IMG/VR virus record: IMGVR_UViG_3300031787_000193
Location: 1-48,490 of that record
Origin: a virus
Strand: one strand, 5' to 3'
Length of the DNA stretch: 48,490 nucleotides
Below are positions 17,070-25,800 of this stretch, piece after piece (the first letter of the stretch is position 1; each line of letters begins with the position of its first letter). The position numbers were made by a program, and so were the translations under genes. The notes under the pieces were generated by a model that searched no databases, was not told the origin of the DNA, and saw nothing but the letters and a program-made list of their open reading frames with translations.

Positions 17070-17919
17070 TAGCTTGTTGAAGTTCTTCTAGCAAATCACA
17101 ATATTGAAGTAGATTTACTATATGTTCGTTATTTACTTTATCGTTTTTTCCCAACCCAACTAAAAACGTTGCTACTTCATTTATTTTAATTTTAGTAACT
17201 TGGTTTTTAGTTTTTTTATTTAACGAAACTAATTCATTTTTCATTTCACCAATTTTAGAATTGTAGAATATTTTTAATTTATCTGTGTTATCTACACTAT
17301 TGATGAATTCTTTAAGTATTAATTTTTTATTAGTGCTGAAATCTGAGTATTTGGTATTGAATTTTTCTAATAAAATTCTATATGTTAAAATACGAGTATC
17401 TCTATCATATTGAGAAAACTCTTCCATAATACTATCTTTAGGCTTGTTTGTCTTTTTTGTAGAGGAAGTTAAATGTTCCAACAGTACTAATCTATTAGTA
17501 ATAATCTGCTCGTGAGATTGTTTTTTATCACTACCCGTTGATTCTATTAATGTATAAATAGCGGCTTGAGATTTATAATGAGGGAGTTTTGTTTTAAAAA
17601 ATTCCTCTAAACTATAGTGATCTTTAATCTCATTAATTAAATTATATTTTTGTCTCTTAAGAGCTGAGCGATTTAGCTGTTTTGCACTTTCTAAAATTGT
17701 ACTAATGACAACTTCAGCTTTACCTTCGGTTAAGTTGGTGCGTTTAAGTAAACTATCATACAATTTATACTCTCTTCCTAGCTCAGTTTTACTAAAGTAT
17801 TTTTTTAGAATATTAGTAGCCTCTGATGTTTTGCCAGATAGAGTATCTGAGGTAATTTGTCGTACTAAAAGCTCGAATAAAATACCTGTGTTTTTAAATT
17901 TCGAATGTTTAATTAACAT
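17059..17919 (-). CDS. Head-assembly region protein, mostly helical
   Basis: 286 aa, basic and almost entirely helical, starting MLIKHSKFKNTGILFELLVR. Segments such as ATNILKKYFSKTELGREYKL and LEELQQ near the C-terminus suggest long amphipathic helices; no catalytic motif is seen. It lies immediately after the portal gene and before two other unknown genes of the head cluster. Positional analogy with T4 gp67/gp68 suggests a prohead core or shape-determining role, but there is no sequence link to them that I can see. An ATATTTATAATTAAAA motif is 17 nt upstream of the ATG, so transcription may begin here. Confidence 0.72.
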   Translation of the reverse strand: MLIKHSKFKNTGILFELLVRQITSDTLSGKTSEATNILKKYFSKTELGREYKLYDSLLKRTNLTEGKAEVVISTILESAKQLNRSALKRQKYNLINEIKDHYSLEEFFKTKLPHYKSQAAIYTLIESTGSDKKQSHEQIITNRLVLLEHLTSSTKKTNKPKDSIMEEFSQYDRDTRILTYRILLEKFNTKYSDFSTNKKLILKEFINSVDNTDKLKIFYNSKIGEMKNELVSLNKKTKNQVTKIKINEVATFLVGLGKNDKVNNEHIVNLLQYCDLLEELQQANGK

Positions 17920-17936
17920 CTAAATGTTTATTTTAA

Positions 17937-17946
17937 TTATAAATAT
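17937..17946 (-). promoter_or_regulatory. Candidate late-promoter motif ATATTTATAA
   Basis: The coding strand reads CATATATTTATAATTAAAATAAAC, 17 nt before the ATG at 17919, in the 38-bp gap after the portal gene. Confidence 0.45.
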
Positions 17947-17957
17947 ATGAAAAAATA

Positions 17958-19823
17958 TTAATCTCGCAATTGATTTTCATCAAGTAATGATTCTTTTGCT
18001 TTATCTATTTGGAAAACTAATTTTTTTTCTATTTCATTTAAAAACTGTTTATTTTTTAGATATGTAATCTCATTGATAGGTTTGTTATTGAAATCAGGCT
18101 GATCATCTACTTTCATTGATTGTCTACCTAATCTATCTTTTCCTAAAGTATTATCTTGAGTATTGATATTTGTAACTTTTTCTTTAGGACGACCTAATTC
18201 TACATCAGTAGCATATCCATCAGGTACATTTCCTGGATCTGTCATTGTCCTGCCTTTACCATAAAGTGAAGCTAAATCATGTGGTGTACCATATGATTTT
18301 CCTGTTTCTAATGGATCATTTCCTTCTTCAGTAATTTGACCTAATCTAAACTTACGCTTAGCATCTTGTATAATAAGATCTCTATATTCATCAAATTGAT
18401 CTTCACTAAAGTGGAATACATTATGGTAGATCCAATCTGTAGGCAGTAGTTGGGCTTCCATGATATTTTTAGCTAAATCTACTTTTTCTTTCATTAATGC
18501 AATACGTTCTTGATCGTATATAATTGATGGGGTAGTTAACGAAAGTTCGAAATTAGTTAATGTTTCGCCTCTATACCCTTGAGTATATAAATGCACTAAT
18601 GCTATTTTATATAATTCAGAAAGTACAATACGTTGTAATCTATCAATTGTACGAGCAAAACGAATATCTTCAGCCGCTAATGTTGCTTTACCAGTTAAGT
18701 CTTTCTCATAACCCATAAATGCTTTAGGTACTTTTAAAGCAGCAAACAATTTATCTCTTAAATAAGCTACATCTTCAATACCATTATATTCTAAACCTTT
18801 AGTGGTATCAATTTTAGTTGTTTGATCATTACCGCGAACAGGAATATAAAAATCTTCCAACATGTTTTGCATGTTATATTTTAAATTATATTCACCTGTT
18901 TTTTCGTCTATATATGGTGTTTTTTTCATTGTGGTAATAGTCTTCTTCATGAAGTTTTCTACTTCATTAGGAGGAATAGCACCAACATTGATATAAAAAA
19001 TACGTTTTTCTGGGGCACGAGAGATTCTATGAATCAACATAGCATCTTCCATTAACACATATTGTTTAAATAATTTACGAGCTGGTTCAATATATGAACG
19101 ACCATAAGGAAGATAGTTAACATCAGTTAATAATCTAAAATGAGCCATTTCATAATTATCAAAATAAATCCCATTTGCTTCATCTTGCCTCTGGTTAGGG
19201 ACAGGATATTGACCTGCAGTTCCACCAACATATCCATCAGGAGAAAATGCGAACCTTACTGCTGAAGGGTTTTCTTTATCATAATTCTCCTGGCGCATGA
19301 TATGATATGCGGTATAAGGAATAACATTGTATACTCCAAATTTTTCAGCGATTTCTAATTTTAAAAAGAAATCACCATATTTATTCATTTGACGAATCCA
19401 CGACCACATATTAAATTCTATGTTCAAAACATCGTAGAATAAGTTATAAAGAATTTTTTGTACATCTTCATCTGAACTACGAATTTGAAGTACCTCACCC
19501 ATCTCATTTTTTAATGTACATTCATCTGAGATTATATCTAGAGCAGAAGCAACAATTGCATCATTATCCATTACATCGTAATCTGAGTATAATTGGGCTC
19601 TTAAATATTGATAGTTAACATTTAATTGTTGACCATAAAGTGAGGTAGCATTCGCGGAATATATCCTACTATATCTATCAATTAATGAATTGTTTTTATA
19701 TTGTCCACTTTGTTGAATTGAATCAACATCCATTACTTTAATTTGATTCCCACCCTCATTACGGATGATGACATCAGTTGAAAATAATCTTTTTAATCTA
19801 GTAAAAATACTTGTATCTGCCAT
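17958..19823 (-). CDS. gp20: Portal vertex protein, T4 gp20-like
   Basis: 621 aa, somewhat longer than T4 gp20 (524). The gp20-type pattern is clear: YSDYDVMDNDAIVASALDII (~80-100) and DECTLKNEMGEVLQI follow the N-terminal clip region. Further on are MNKYGDFFLKLEI, RISRAPEKRIFYINVG (~265-285) and KAFMGYEKDLTGKATLAAED (~370-390). The dodecameric portal forms the DNA gate of the head, nucleates prohead assembly and docks the terminase. The extra length is mainly at the C-terminus (~500-621), a charged flexible tail. It follows the terminase gene after 17 bp; the T4 sheath and tube genes (18, 19), which lie between 17 and 20 in T4, are absent here. Confidence 0.96.
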   Translation of the reverse strand: MADTSIFTRLKRLFSTDVIIRNEGGNQIKVMDVDSIQQSGQYKNNSLIDRYSRIYSANATSLYGQQLNVNYQYLRAQLYSDYDVMDNDAIVASALDIISDECTLKNEMGEVLQIRSSDEDVQKILYNLFYDVLNIEFNMWSWIRQMNKYGDFFLKLEIAEKFGVYNVIPYTAYHIMRQENYDKENPSAVRFAFSPDGYVGGTAGQYPVPNQRQDEANGIYFDNYEMAHFRLLTDVNYLPYGRSYIEPARKLFKQYVLMEDAMLIHRISRAPEKRIFYINVGAIPPNEVENFMKKTITTMKKTPYIDEKTGEYNLKYNMQNMLEDFYIPVRGNDQTTKIDTTKGLEYNGIEDVAYLRDKLFAALKVPKAFMGYEKDLTGKATLAAEDIRFARTIDRLQRIVLSELYKIALVHLYTQGYRGETLTNFELSLTTPSIIYDQERIALMKEKVDLAKNIMEAQLLPTDWIYHNVFHFSEDQFDEYRDLIIQDAKRKFRLGQITEEGNDPLETGKSYGTPHDLASLYGKGRTMTDPGNVPDGYATDVELGRPKEKVTNINTQDNTLGKDRLGRQSMKVDDQPDFNNKPINEITYLKNKQFLNEIEKKLVFQIDKAKESLLDENQLRD

Positions 19824-19840
19824 TATTTATTTATTTAAAG

Positions 19841-21415
19841 TCATAAAAGCCAACTAATATCCTCATTTCCTTCTCCATTTACCTTCATAGAATATGGATT
19901 GTCCATTCCCGTTGCAAAATAAGCACCTTGTTGTGGAGATATTCTTGATATATTATTTAATGTTGCTCTTGTTAATTCTAATCCTTGCTGTTTGTTTTTT
20001 AATGCTGTATCTCTTAAGTACATTCCTATACTATAAGCCATAACTAAGTCATCATTATATCCAGATTGGGCTTCTGCTCGACCATTTTTCCAAATGAATA
20101 CTTTCATTTCTTCAATCAAACGTTTTGATCGAATAATTACACTATGATCTCCAAAATATTCACGACCTTTGTTAATTACTAAAGGACGTGTTTTTAATGA
20201 TGTAGTAAAACCTGGGGTCATTTTGGATGTATCTTCGTATCTGTTAATATACGAATCAGAAGTTGCAACATCACTTTTAGGTGAATAATATAGATTTCTA
20301 TATCCTCTTTCTATTACTGAATCTATAGCTGACCAGCCAATATTTGCGTTTTCAATTACTAATAGTGCTTCATTATATTCTGTAGCAATGGCTACTAATA
20401 GATATCCAAATTCTTTAGGTGGAAGTTGACTTCTAAATTCTGCTACTTGGGCATTTGTTTCTATATCAAATACGTGAAATGCAGAAAAATCTTTTCCATC
20501 TCCTCTAGCAACATCTGCTATTACTATATAACTTCTAGTATAATCTGGTGATTCCCAAACCCATAAATTTCCATCTACCCCACGACGCTCTAATGGTTCT
20601 ACTACGTGAGTAGACATCATATATTCAATGTGTTCTGGATAATAAACTACATCCCCAGATGTAGTAAAATCGCAATCACATTCCTGTGCTGCTAATCTAG
20701 GATCACCTAATTCTACATCTTGTTTATCTCTCCAAGCTTGATCACGTTCAGGATGAACATACCAAGGTAATTTAATAGGTAAGAAGTTATTATCTTGTGC
20801 TTCTGCTTTAACCCATGTTTTATGGAACCAGTTACCTGTACCAAAAGGTGTTGATAATACAATTGCACCACCACCTGTTGCTAGGGTTTGTTGAGCTGAA
20901 GCCCAAATTGGCTCAATACCTTCAATAAATGCAGCCTCATCTATAATTAGAAGCGAAACGGCTTCTGATCGACCAGCATCACTTGCTGCTGAGGTTGCTT
21001 TGATTTGAGAACCATTAATTAATCGTAATGTTAATTTATTATTTTCTTCAGATTCTACTTTAAGCCATGATGGTAAATTATCATACATAAACTTGGTTTT
21101 AGTAACCATATTTTTAGCAGTATCCTGCTTAGTAGCTATACAAAGAATATTTTTATCCTTATGGAATGTCATTAACCATAAAGAATATCCTGCTGCTAAT
21201 GTTGATATACCTAACTGTCTAGATTTAAGTACCATTGAATATGGATTGTCTTTCCATAAATTTAGTACTTTACCTTGAAACGGATATAAATTAAATATAA
21301 CTCGCCCACGTTGTGGATGTTGTATATAACAGTATTTACGCATAAAGTGTGCTGGATCTTTTGCACACTTAATATATTCATCCCTTATAATTTGTTTAAG
21401 ATCTGGTTGACTCAT
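19841..21415 (-). CDS. gp17: Terminase large subunit, T4 gp17-like
   Basis: 524 aa from ATG 21415, which overlaps the upstream stop as ATGA; a six-residue longer form would start at TTG. The ATPase domain has a Walker-A-type KSRQLGIST (residues ~64-72), Walker B LLIIDEAAF (~155-163) and coupling motif VLSTPFGTG (~186-194). The C-terminal RNase-H-like nuclease has YIVIADVARGDGKD (first Asp ~300), LVIENANIGW and a late YNDDLVMAYSIG acidic motif. It is the motor and headful nuclease of DNA packaging. No small terminase subunit is visible in the window. Confidence 0.96.
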   Translation of the reverse strand: MSQPDLKQIIRDEYIKCAKDPAHFMRKYCYIQHPQRGRVIFNLYPFQGKVLNLWKDNPYSMVLKSRQLGISTLAAGYSLWLMTFHKDKNILCIATKQDTAKNMVTKTKFMYDNLPSWLKVESEENNKLTLRLINGSQIKATSAASDAGRSEAVSLLIIDEAAFIEGIEPIWASAQQTLATGGGAIVLSTPFGTGNWFHKTWVKAEAQDNNFLPIKLPWYVHPERDQAWRDKQDVELGDPRLAAQECDCDFTTSGDVVYYPEHIEYMMSTHVVEPLERRGVDGNLWVWESPDYTRSYIVIADVARGDGKDFSAFHVFDIETNAQVAEFRSQLPPKEFGYLLVAIATEYNEALLVIENANIGWSAIDSVIERGYRNLYYSPKSDVATSDSYINRYEDTSKMTPGFTTSLKTRPLVINKGREYFGDHSVIIRSKRLIEEMKVFIWKNGRAEAQSGYNDDLVMAYSIGMYLRDTALKNKQQGLELTRATLNNISRISPQQGAYFATGMDNPYSMKVNGEGNEDISWLL

Positions 21416-21996
21416 TTTTTGCCTATTTTCCAATATGTTCTTAGACTTAGGTTAGGTTTTAGATTTCCATCCATTCCTATTCCTATTCCATAAACATCTT
21501 TTTTCTTAGTTTTCAATAAAAATTCAGGACCAAAATAATTAATTCCTTTTTGATTTCCAATTAATCCTAAACCAACATAATATTCGTTTTTATTTTGAAT
21601 TACTATATCGTGTATTTTTATAGTTGGAAATGACATTATATATTTTAAATCTCTTGATTTGATTTTGTTTTCTGAGATTGAATCATTAATGTAAAAACAT
21701 AATGTATCATTAATTAATGAATCTTGATAAAAATAAGTAGAGTAGTAGTCCCCAATAACATATGTAGTATCCACGGTTTCAATTGTATCATGAACGTATT
21801 TAGTAATTGTTTTCCATTTTGGGACATAAGTAGGAATCTCCTTTGTAGTTACTGTATAAACAGTATCTACTATTCTAATGGTTACAGGAGGTGGAAGAAC
21901 GGGAATAAAATTACATCCCCCTCCACATTTTTGCATTAACAGAATTATAGTTAGTATTCCTATGATAATTAAATAAAATCGGTTTTGATTTATCAT
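21412..21996 (-). CDS. Membrane-anchored hypothetical protein
   Basis: 194 aa. Residues ~7-21 (FYLIIIGILTIILLM) form one N-terminal transmembrane segment or uncleaved signal anchor, followed by QKCGGGC. Then comes a Thr/Val/Tyr-rich stretch, VDTVYTVTTKEIPTYVPK (~43-60), and a predicted periplasmic part ending in beta-strands (YVGLGLIGNQ, then GIGIGMDG). Such single-anchor proteins with a DT-rich region are familiar in Bacteroidota phages and chromosomes. Spanin or lysis-accessory function is possible but unproven. The final beta-strands vaguely recall outer-membrane beta-proteins. It is coupled to both neighbours by ATGA overlaps, just before the terminase gene. Confidence 0.7.
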   Translation of the reverse strand: MINQNRFYLIIIGILTIILLMQKCGGGCNFIPVLPPPVTIRIVDTVYTVTTKEIPTYVPKWKTITKYVHDTIETVDTTYVIGDYYSTYFYQDSLINDTLCFYINDSISENKIKSRDLKYIMSFPTIKIHDIVIQNKNEYYVGLGLIGNQKGINYFGPEFLLKTKKKDVYGIGIGMDGNLKPNLSLRTYWKIGKK

Positions 21997-22823
21997 GATA
22001 TGATATCTGCTACTAAGTCAGTTATACTAACACCTTTAGCTTTAAATAGTTTTTTAACATCATCTCGATTAATTAAAGCTTTAAGTACCTGCATATCATT
22101 TGATGATGCTCTTTTGGGTTTTTGAAGAGCCTTAATTTTGGAGATTTTAGTTTCAATTCCCTTTTTCAATCGTTCATATTTTTCTTCATCTTCAGGAGGT
22201 AATTGTTTAGCGTATCCTTTACCACCTGCTACTTTCTTAACTGATTTTTCAGCTGCTTTGATATCTGCGGCTGATGGACCTTTATCCATTATATCTTCAT
22301 CTTCATCTTCAACTTTTTCCCAATCATCTTGTACATCAGCGTCCGCCATCCATTCTTCTTCTTCAGATGAAGGAGCAATAGTTGGTTCTGCGGCTGCACC
22401 TGCAATTTTAGATAATGCAAACGCACCTACTTTAAGAAATTCGTTTACGGCAGGATTAATTTCGGGTTGACTTTTTTTACCAACTGCTAAAGCTAATTCA
22501 AGTTGAGAAATACCTGCTTCACCTGCTTTTTCTACTGCATCTAACATATTTCCTTTCCATGTTCCACCATATAATTTTCTAAGTAGAGTTACTTTAGCTG
22601 GGTCTCCAATTTTAATATTATTTGCAGTACGAGCCATCTCAGCTATATTTACATCTTGACCGGATGATTTGGCTTTCTTAATAGCATTAGAAACGGTAGT
22701 TGTAGGTACATTTTCTGCTTTAGAAATTGTTGAAACTTCACTTTGATCAGTATTTTTAGTAACAGTAGTTAACTCATTTACAATTTCTTCACGAATATAG
22801 TTATATAGTTCTTTGCGTTTCAT
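21993..22823 (-). CDS. HTH-like protein with N-terminal targeting helix (paralogue A)
   Basis: 276 aa. N-terminus MKRKELYNYIRE/EIVNEL carries an (I/L)-x-E site like several neighbours. Residues ~25-62 contain a Ser/Thr-rich helix pair. Residues ~63-135 (MARTANNIKIGDPAKVTLLR, then GISQLELALAVGKKSQPEIN) align by eye with the 221-aa protein at 23693-24358 and read like a winged-helix or HTH DNA-binding domain. Residues ~150-190 are very acidic (EEEEWMADADVQDDWEKVED). The C-terminal ~80 residues are basic and helical. Likely a virion-internal or late DNA-binding protein. Paralogy is seen; DNA binding and packaging are inferred. Confidence 0.72.
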   Translation of the reverse strand: MKRKELYNYIREEIVNELTTVTKNTDQSEVSTISKAENVPTTTVSNAIKKAKSSGQDVNIAEMARTANNIKIGDPAKVTLLRKLYGGTWKGNMLDAVEKAGEAGISQLELALAVGKKSQPEINPAVNEFLKVGAFALSKIAGAAAEPTIAPSSEEEEWMADADVQDDWEKVEDEDEDIMDKGPSAADIKAAEKSVKKVAGGKGYAKQLPPEDEEKYERLKKGIETKISKIKALQKPKRASSNDMQVLKALINRDDVKKLFKAKGVSITDLVADIIS

Positions 22824-22837
22824 TTAGTAAGATTTTG

Positions 22838-22847
22838 TTATAAATAT
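22838..22847 (-). promoter_or_regulatory. Candidate late-promoter motif ATATTTATAA
   Basis: The coding strand reads TATAATATTTATAACAAAATC, 14 nt before the ATG at 22823. It begins at the last base of the stop codon of the upstream kinase gene. Confidence 0.45.
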
Positions 22848-23377
22848 TATAAATTCAAGTAAGATTTTATTTGAGTAATTCTGTCTTCATTAGTACCAGC
22901 GATGATACCAAAGTTTTTAATTTTCCATAAATATTCTGAGCATAGATGTTTGATTGTTTGATCAATCTGTTTTCTATATTCTCCATCTGTAGTACGCACA
23001 TTATTATCTTCAATAGATACTCCAGCTGGTGATACATAAAATATCCAATCATATTCCTCTATAAATTTAGAAGCATATTTTTCAAACGCATCTTTATTTA
23101 AATAATCAATCGAATCGGCATTTAATGTAAATGCTATAACATCTATAACTGTTCGATCAGTTATAATATTATGTCTAATTAACTCAGAACATCTCTCTGA
23201 TAGAAAAATTGTTTGTCCTTTTAATGTACTATCTGTATTTAGGGGAATACCTAAATCACGTAAATATTTTGAACGTTCAGTTGCAAAATCATAGTGTTTA
23301 AATTCTGGTAATTCTTTTAGTGAATTAACTAATGTAGTTTTTCCCACACTTACTGTACCTGTGAATCCAATCTTCAT
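22847..23377 (-). CDS. NadR-like P-loop kinase/ATPase (AAA_28 type)
   Basis: 176 aa from ATG 23377, one base after the upstream stop; the longer open frame has no support, as the P-loop starts at residue ~5. MKIGFTGTVSVGKTTLVNSL holds Walker A (GTVSVGKT). RSKYLRDLGIPLNTD (~35-50) and TDRTVIDVIAFTLNAD (~68-84) are typical of the NadR ribosylnicotinamide-kinase-like AAA_28 group, and a D/R pair in the second may serve as Walker B. The family phosphorylates small molecules such as nicotinamide riboside, but specificity cannot be read here. It lies between the two HTH-like paralogues. Confidence 0.8.
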   Translation of the reverse strand: MKIGFTGTVSVGKTTLVNSLKELPEFKHYDFATERSKYLRDLGIPLNTDSTLKGQTIFLSERCSELIRHNIITDRTVIDVIAFTLNADSIDYLNKDAFEKYASKFIEEYDWIFYVSPAGVSIEDNNVRTTDGEYRKQIDQTIKHLCSEYLWKIKNFGIIAGTNEDRITQIKSYLNL

Positions 23378-23378
23378 C

Positions 23379-23612
23379 TTAATGGCGCATTTTAGTTCCT
23401 GATTGTTTATAGAATGGTAATCCATTACTATCTTTTTTAATTGTTTTAAATTCATCCTTTGAATATTGAAAACCATTTAAATGATATTCTTCTCTACCAT
23501 CAGGATGAATTACCGCAGGACCTTCTGCATTATGTAATTTTCCATCTTTAATATAACGAACAATCCCATCTGGGGATTTAATACGTCTAATGTCTGTTTT
23601 TTTATTACTCAT
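23379..23612 (-). CDS. Small MORN-like repeat protein
   Basis: 77 aa. The central part reads RYIKDGKLHNAEGPAVIHPD followed by GREEYHLNG, the pattern of phage and bacterial MORN-variant proteins (G-x-L-H-x-x-G-P-A-x-x-x-x-D-G-x-x-x-x-x-x-N-G). Such short proteins are widespread in large phages without known function; the repeat usually folds as beta-hairpins. It lies downstream of a strong terminator and one base before the kinase start, so it opens the unit kinase, HTH-like protein and membrane protein. Confidence 0.75.
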   Translation of the reverse strand: MSNKKTDIRRIKSPDGIVRYIKDGKLHNAEGPAVIHPDGREEYHLNGFQYSKDEFKTIKKDSNGLPFYKQSGTKMRH

Positions 23613-23638
23613 AGAACTTTAATTTTTTACTTGAATAT

Positions 23639-23668
23639 AAAAAAGAGGACTTGGTAATCCAAGTCCTC
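23639..23668 (-). terminator. Rho-independent terminator after HTH-like paralogue B
   Basis: On the minus strand GAGGACTTGG, loop ATTA and CCAAGTCCTC form a perfect 10-bp stem followed by TTTTTT. It lies 24 nt after the stop codon at 23693 and separates that gene from the MORN-like gene. Confidence 0.93.
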
Positions 23669-23692
23669 AATTTAAAATTTGTTTAATATAAT

Positions 23693-24358
23693 TTATTTAA
23701 TAATTCCTGCTAATTTCTGCATACGAGTAAACGATTCATTAATTGAAGTTGATTCAGCAATATCTTCCAAATCCTCATCATCAATATCCCCATCCATGTC
23801 TATATCTTCATCTCCTATTTTTTTCATAGCTGCTATCATGCCATCTTTTGCTTTAGAAGGAAGTGCAGGACGACCACGTCTTAAAGTACCTTTAACACGT
23901 GCTCTAAGTTTTTCAATAAACTCAGCCCCCAATATTGCTAATTCATCTTCTGATGGTTTATAGTTAGCATCTGCTTCCATTTTAGAATTAACATCTTTAG
24001 CCATTAATGTTTTTTCTGAGGTTGGGCGACCTTTAATACCACTAGCTTCTGGTTTTTCTTTTTTAGCTACTGATAACTCACCTTTAGTGAAGATGTTTGA
24101 TTCAAGGAAATCTCTAACTTTGGGATTGATTGCTTGTTGGCCTGATTTACCTAACATTCTTGCTAGTTCAGGTTGAGGAATACCAACGTCTCCTGCTTCC
24201 TCTACATAATCAATCATATCACCATACCAAGTTCCAGCATATAGCTCTTTTGCAATGGATGCTTTTTCAGGATCACCAATTTTGATGTTAGTAGAGATAC
24301 GAGCCATTTCATCAAGCTCAGTCTCAACCATTTCGCGGATGTATTTTCTTAATTCCAT
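23693..24358 (-). CDS. HTH-like protein with both targeting motifs (paralogue B)
   Basis: 221 aa. The N-terminus MELRKYIRE/MVETELDEM carries the (I/L)-x-E helix. Residues ~19-92 (MARISTNIKIGDPEKASIAK, AGTWYGDMIDYVEEAGD, GIPQPELARMLGKSGQQAIN) match paralogue A and read as an HTH-like domain. Residues ~135-172 are basic with RGRPALPSK, an AT-hook-like core (RGRP). The C-terminus ends SFTRMQKLAGIIK, the second recurring motif of this phage. The combination of a possible AT-hook, an HTH and targeting motifs suggests a DNA-binding protein packaged with or around the genome. Paralogy and motifs are seen; function is inferred. A strong terminator follows. Confidence 0.75.
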   Translation of the reverse strand: MELRKYIREMVETELDEMARISTNIKIGDPEKASIAKELYAGTWYGDMIDYVEEAGDVGIPQPELARMLGKSGQQAINPKVRDFLESNIFTKGELSVAKKEKPEASGIKGRPTSEKTLMAKDVNSKMEADANYKPSEDELAILGAEFIEKLRARVKGTLRRGRPALPSKAKDGMIAAMKKIGDEDIDMDGDIDDEDLEDIAESTSINESFTRMQKLAGIIK

Positions 24359-24407
24359 TTTGTTTTAAATATGTTTTTATTATACATATAATGAATTATA
24401 GTAAAGT

Positions 24408-25769
24408 TTAATAATGTTCTACAAAATCTGGATATTCATCAAGTTTATGTTGTAGTAAATTTTCTGCAACATAAATTCCATGTGCTCCACTTACTGTAAT
24501 ACCACGAGCAGATAAAGCATCACCTACAAAGTGTACATTTGGATAGTCTACTAATGCTAAATTCTTGTAATCAACTAATGGTTCAGGAGATAAATATTTT
24601 ACCTCAGGAATATACATTCCCCAATCATCACCAAATTCAAATACTTCATTCATATTTTGTATAAAATCCCATACATATTTGAAATAACCATTAAATGAAG
24701 GTTCAATTAAATGAGTTAACCCATCTAAACTTATTGGAGTAGCTGTTACTATATTTCCTTCTGATGTTTGTCCTGGTTTACGGGAAGGAGAATAATATAG
24801 TCCTTTACTATCAATTTGGATTTTAGAAACTAATTCTCTACTCCATTCAAATGGATTTTCAATACCTTTAATTTCCATTAGGATACCAAAGTTAGTCATA
24901 TCGTTACGATATTCTTCGCCTTTCTTAGCATGTCCATTATAACTTACATCCCCATAAGTGTTCTCAACAGCCACATAAGCTGCATTATTATTTGTACAAA
25001 ATGAACGTAGAGATACGTTATCGAATTTTTGATATAATTTAAAATCGTATGATACATCAATTAATTTTTGAAAATATTTTTGTGGTGCTTCAAAACGTAC
25101 ACCTATTTGCACTGATTTAGGTTCAGTTGGTAATTTGTATTCATCTGCTAGTGCTTTACCAAAGTCGATACCACTCTTCCCCACTGCGAATATTAATTTA
25201 TCTCCAGTAGTCATGTAATGTGTTTTTTCTCCTCCACCTTGGTTTTTAAATCCTTCTATTAACACATATCCATGAGGATTATCAAAATCAATATATGTAA
25301 CTTCCGTTTCCCACATAAAGTTAATACCTTTATCAGCTAAGTAAGCATACCAATTAATAGCAATTTCATGTAGATAATTTGAACCAATATGCCACACTGG
25401 AAATAGTCTTAGTCCAAAATGTGGTTTAATAAAATCTGGTTCCTCTTGAGGATCAGACATAAATATTTCTTCTGGTTTAGGGTGGAAACGAGTAAAGTTT
25501 TTAATTACTTGATCCATTAATTCCATAGCTTTTTCTTCACCACAGTATTTTGATAATACTCCTCCAATTGCAGTATGGTATGTTAATTTACCATCACTCC
25601 AACCTCCAGCTCCTAACATGCCTTCCATTACCTGTTCAGGTAAGCGATTATATGGATCGCTACCTTTATCTATAACTGTAATTAGATGTCCTGGATATCC
25701 ATTGTCTACTAATTTGGTAGCAGCGTTAATACCTGCTACACCTGCTCCTACGATTACGATTTTTTTCAT
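24408..25769 (-). CDS. FAD-dependent dehydrogenase (COG2509-like)
   Basis: 453 aa. A Rossmann dinucleotide-binding start MKKIVIVGAGVAGINAATKL (GxGxxG at 8-13) is followed by an acidic residue in VIDKG. GAGGWSDGKLTYHTAIGG (~53-70) and a late FAD motif VHFVGDALSARGITVSGAHG (~409-428) are typical of the uncharacterised NAD(FAD)-utilising dehydrogenases, COG2509. Substrate unknown; residues ~270-310 include two Cys/Asn-rich positions (SFCTNNNAAY). No targeting peptide, signal or membrane segment is seen. It is unusual in a phage late region and the full length argues for function. It is preceded by a structured leader (25801-25895). It may be host-derived auxiliary metabolism. Confidence 0.85.
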   Translation of the reverse strand: MKKIVIVGAGVAGINAATKLVDNGYPGHLITVIDKGSDPYNRLPEQVMEGMLGAGGWSDGKLTYHTAIGGVLSKYCGEEKAMELMDQVIKNFTRFHPKPEEIFMSDPQEEPDFIKPHFGLRLFPVWHIGSNYLHEIAINWYAYLADKGINFMWETEVTYIDFDNPHGYVLIEGFKNQGGGEKTHYMTTGDKLIFAVGKSGIDFGKALADEYKLPTEPKSVQIGVRFEAPQKYFQKLIDVSYDFKLYQKFDNVSLRSFCTNNNAAYVAVENTYGDVSYNGHAKKGEEYRNDMTNFGILMEIKGIENPFEWSRELVSKIQIDSKGLYYSPSRKPGQTSEGNIVTATPISLDGLTHLIEPSFNGYFKYVWDFIQNMNEVFEFGDDWGMYIPEVKYLSPEPLVDYKNLALVDYPNVHFVGDALSARGITVSGAHGIYVAENLLQHKLDEYPDFVEHY

Positions 25770-25800
25770 GTGCTAAATATAAAATTTTTTATTTTGAAAT

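Noticed and set aside
22867-23052. Short minus-strand frame inside the NadR-like kinase gene
   Set aside because: Shadow of the kinase in another frame; the kinase has clear P-loop motifs.
23379-23476. N-terminal extension of the NadR-like kinase
   Set aside because: The first 33 codons overlap the MORN-like gene in another frame; the ATG at 23377 places the P-loop at the usual position.
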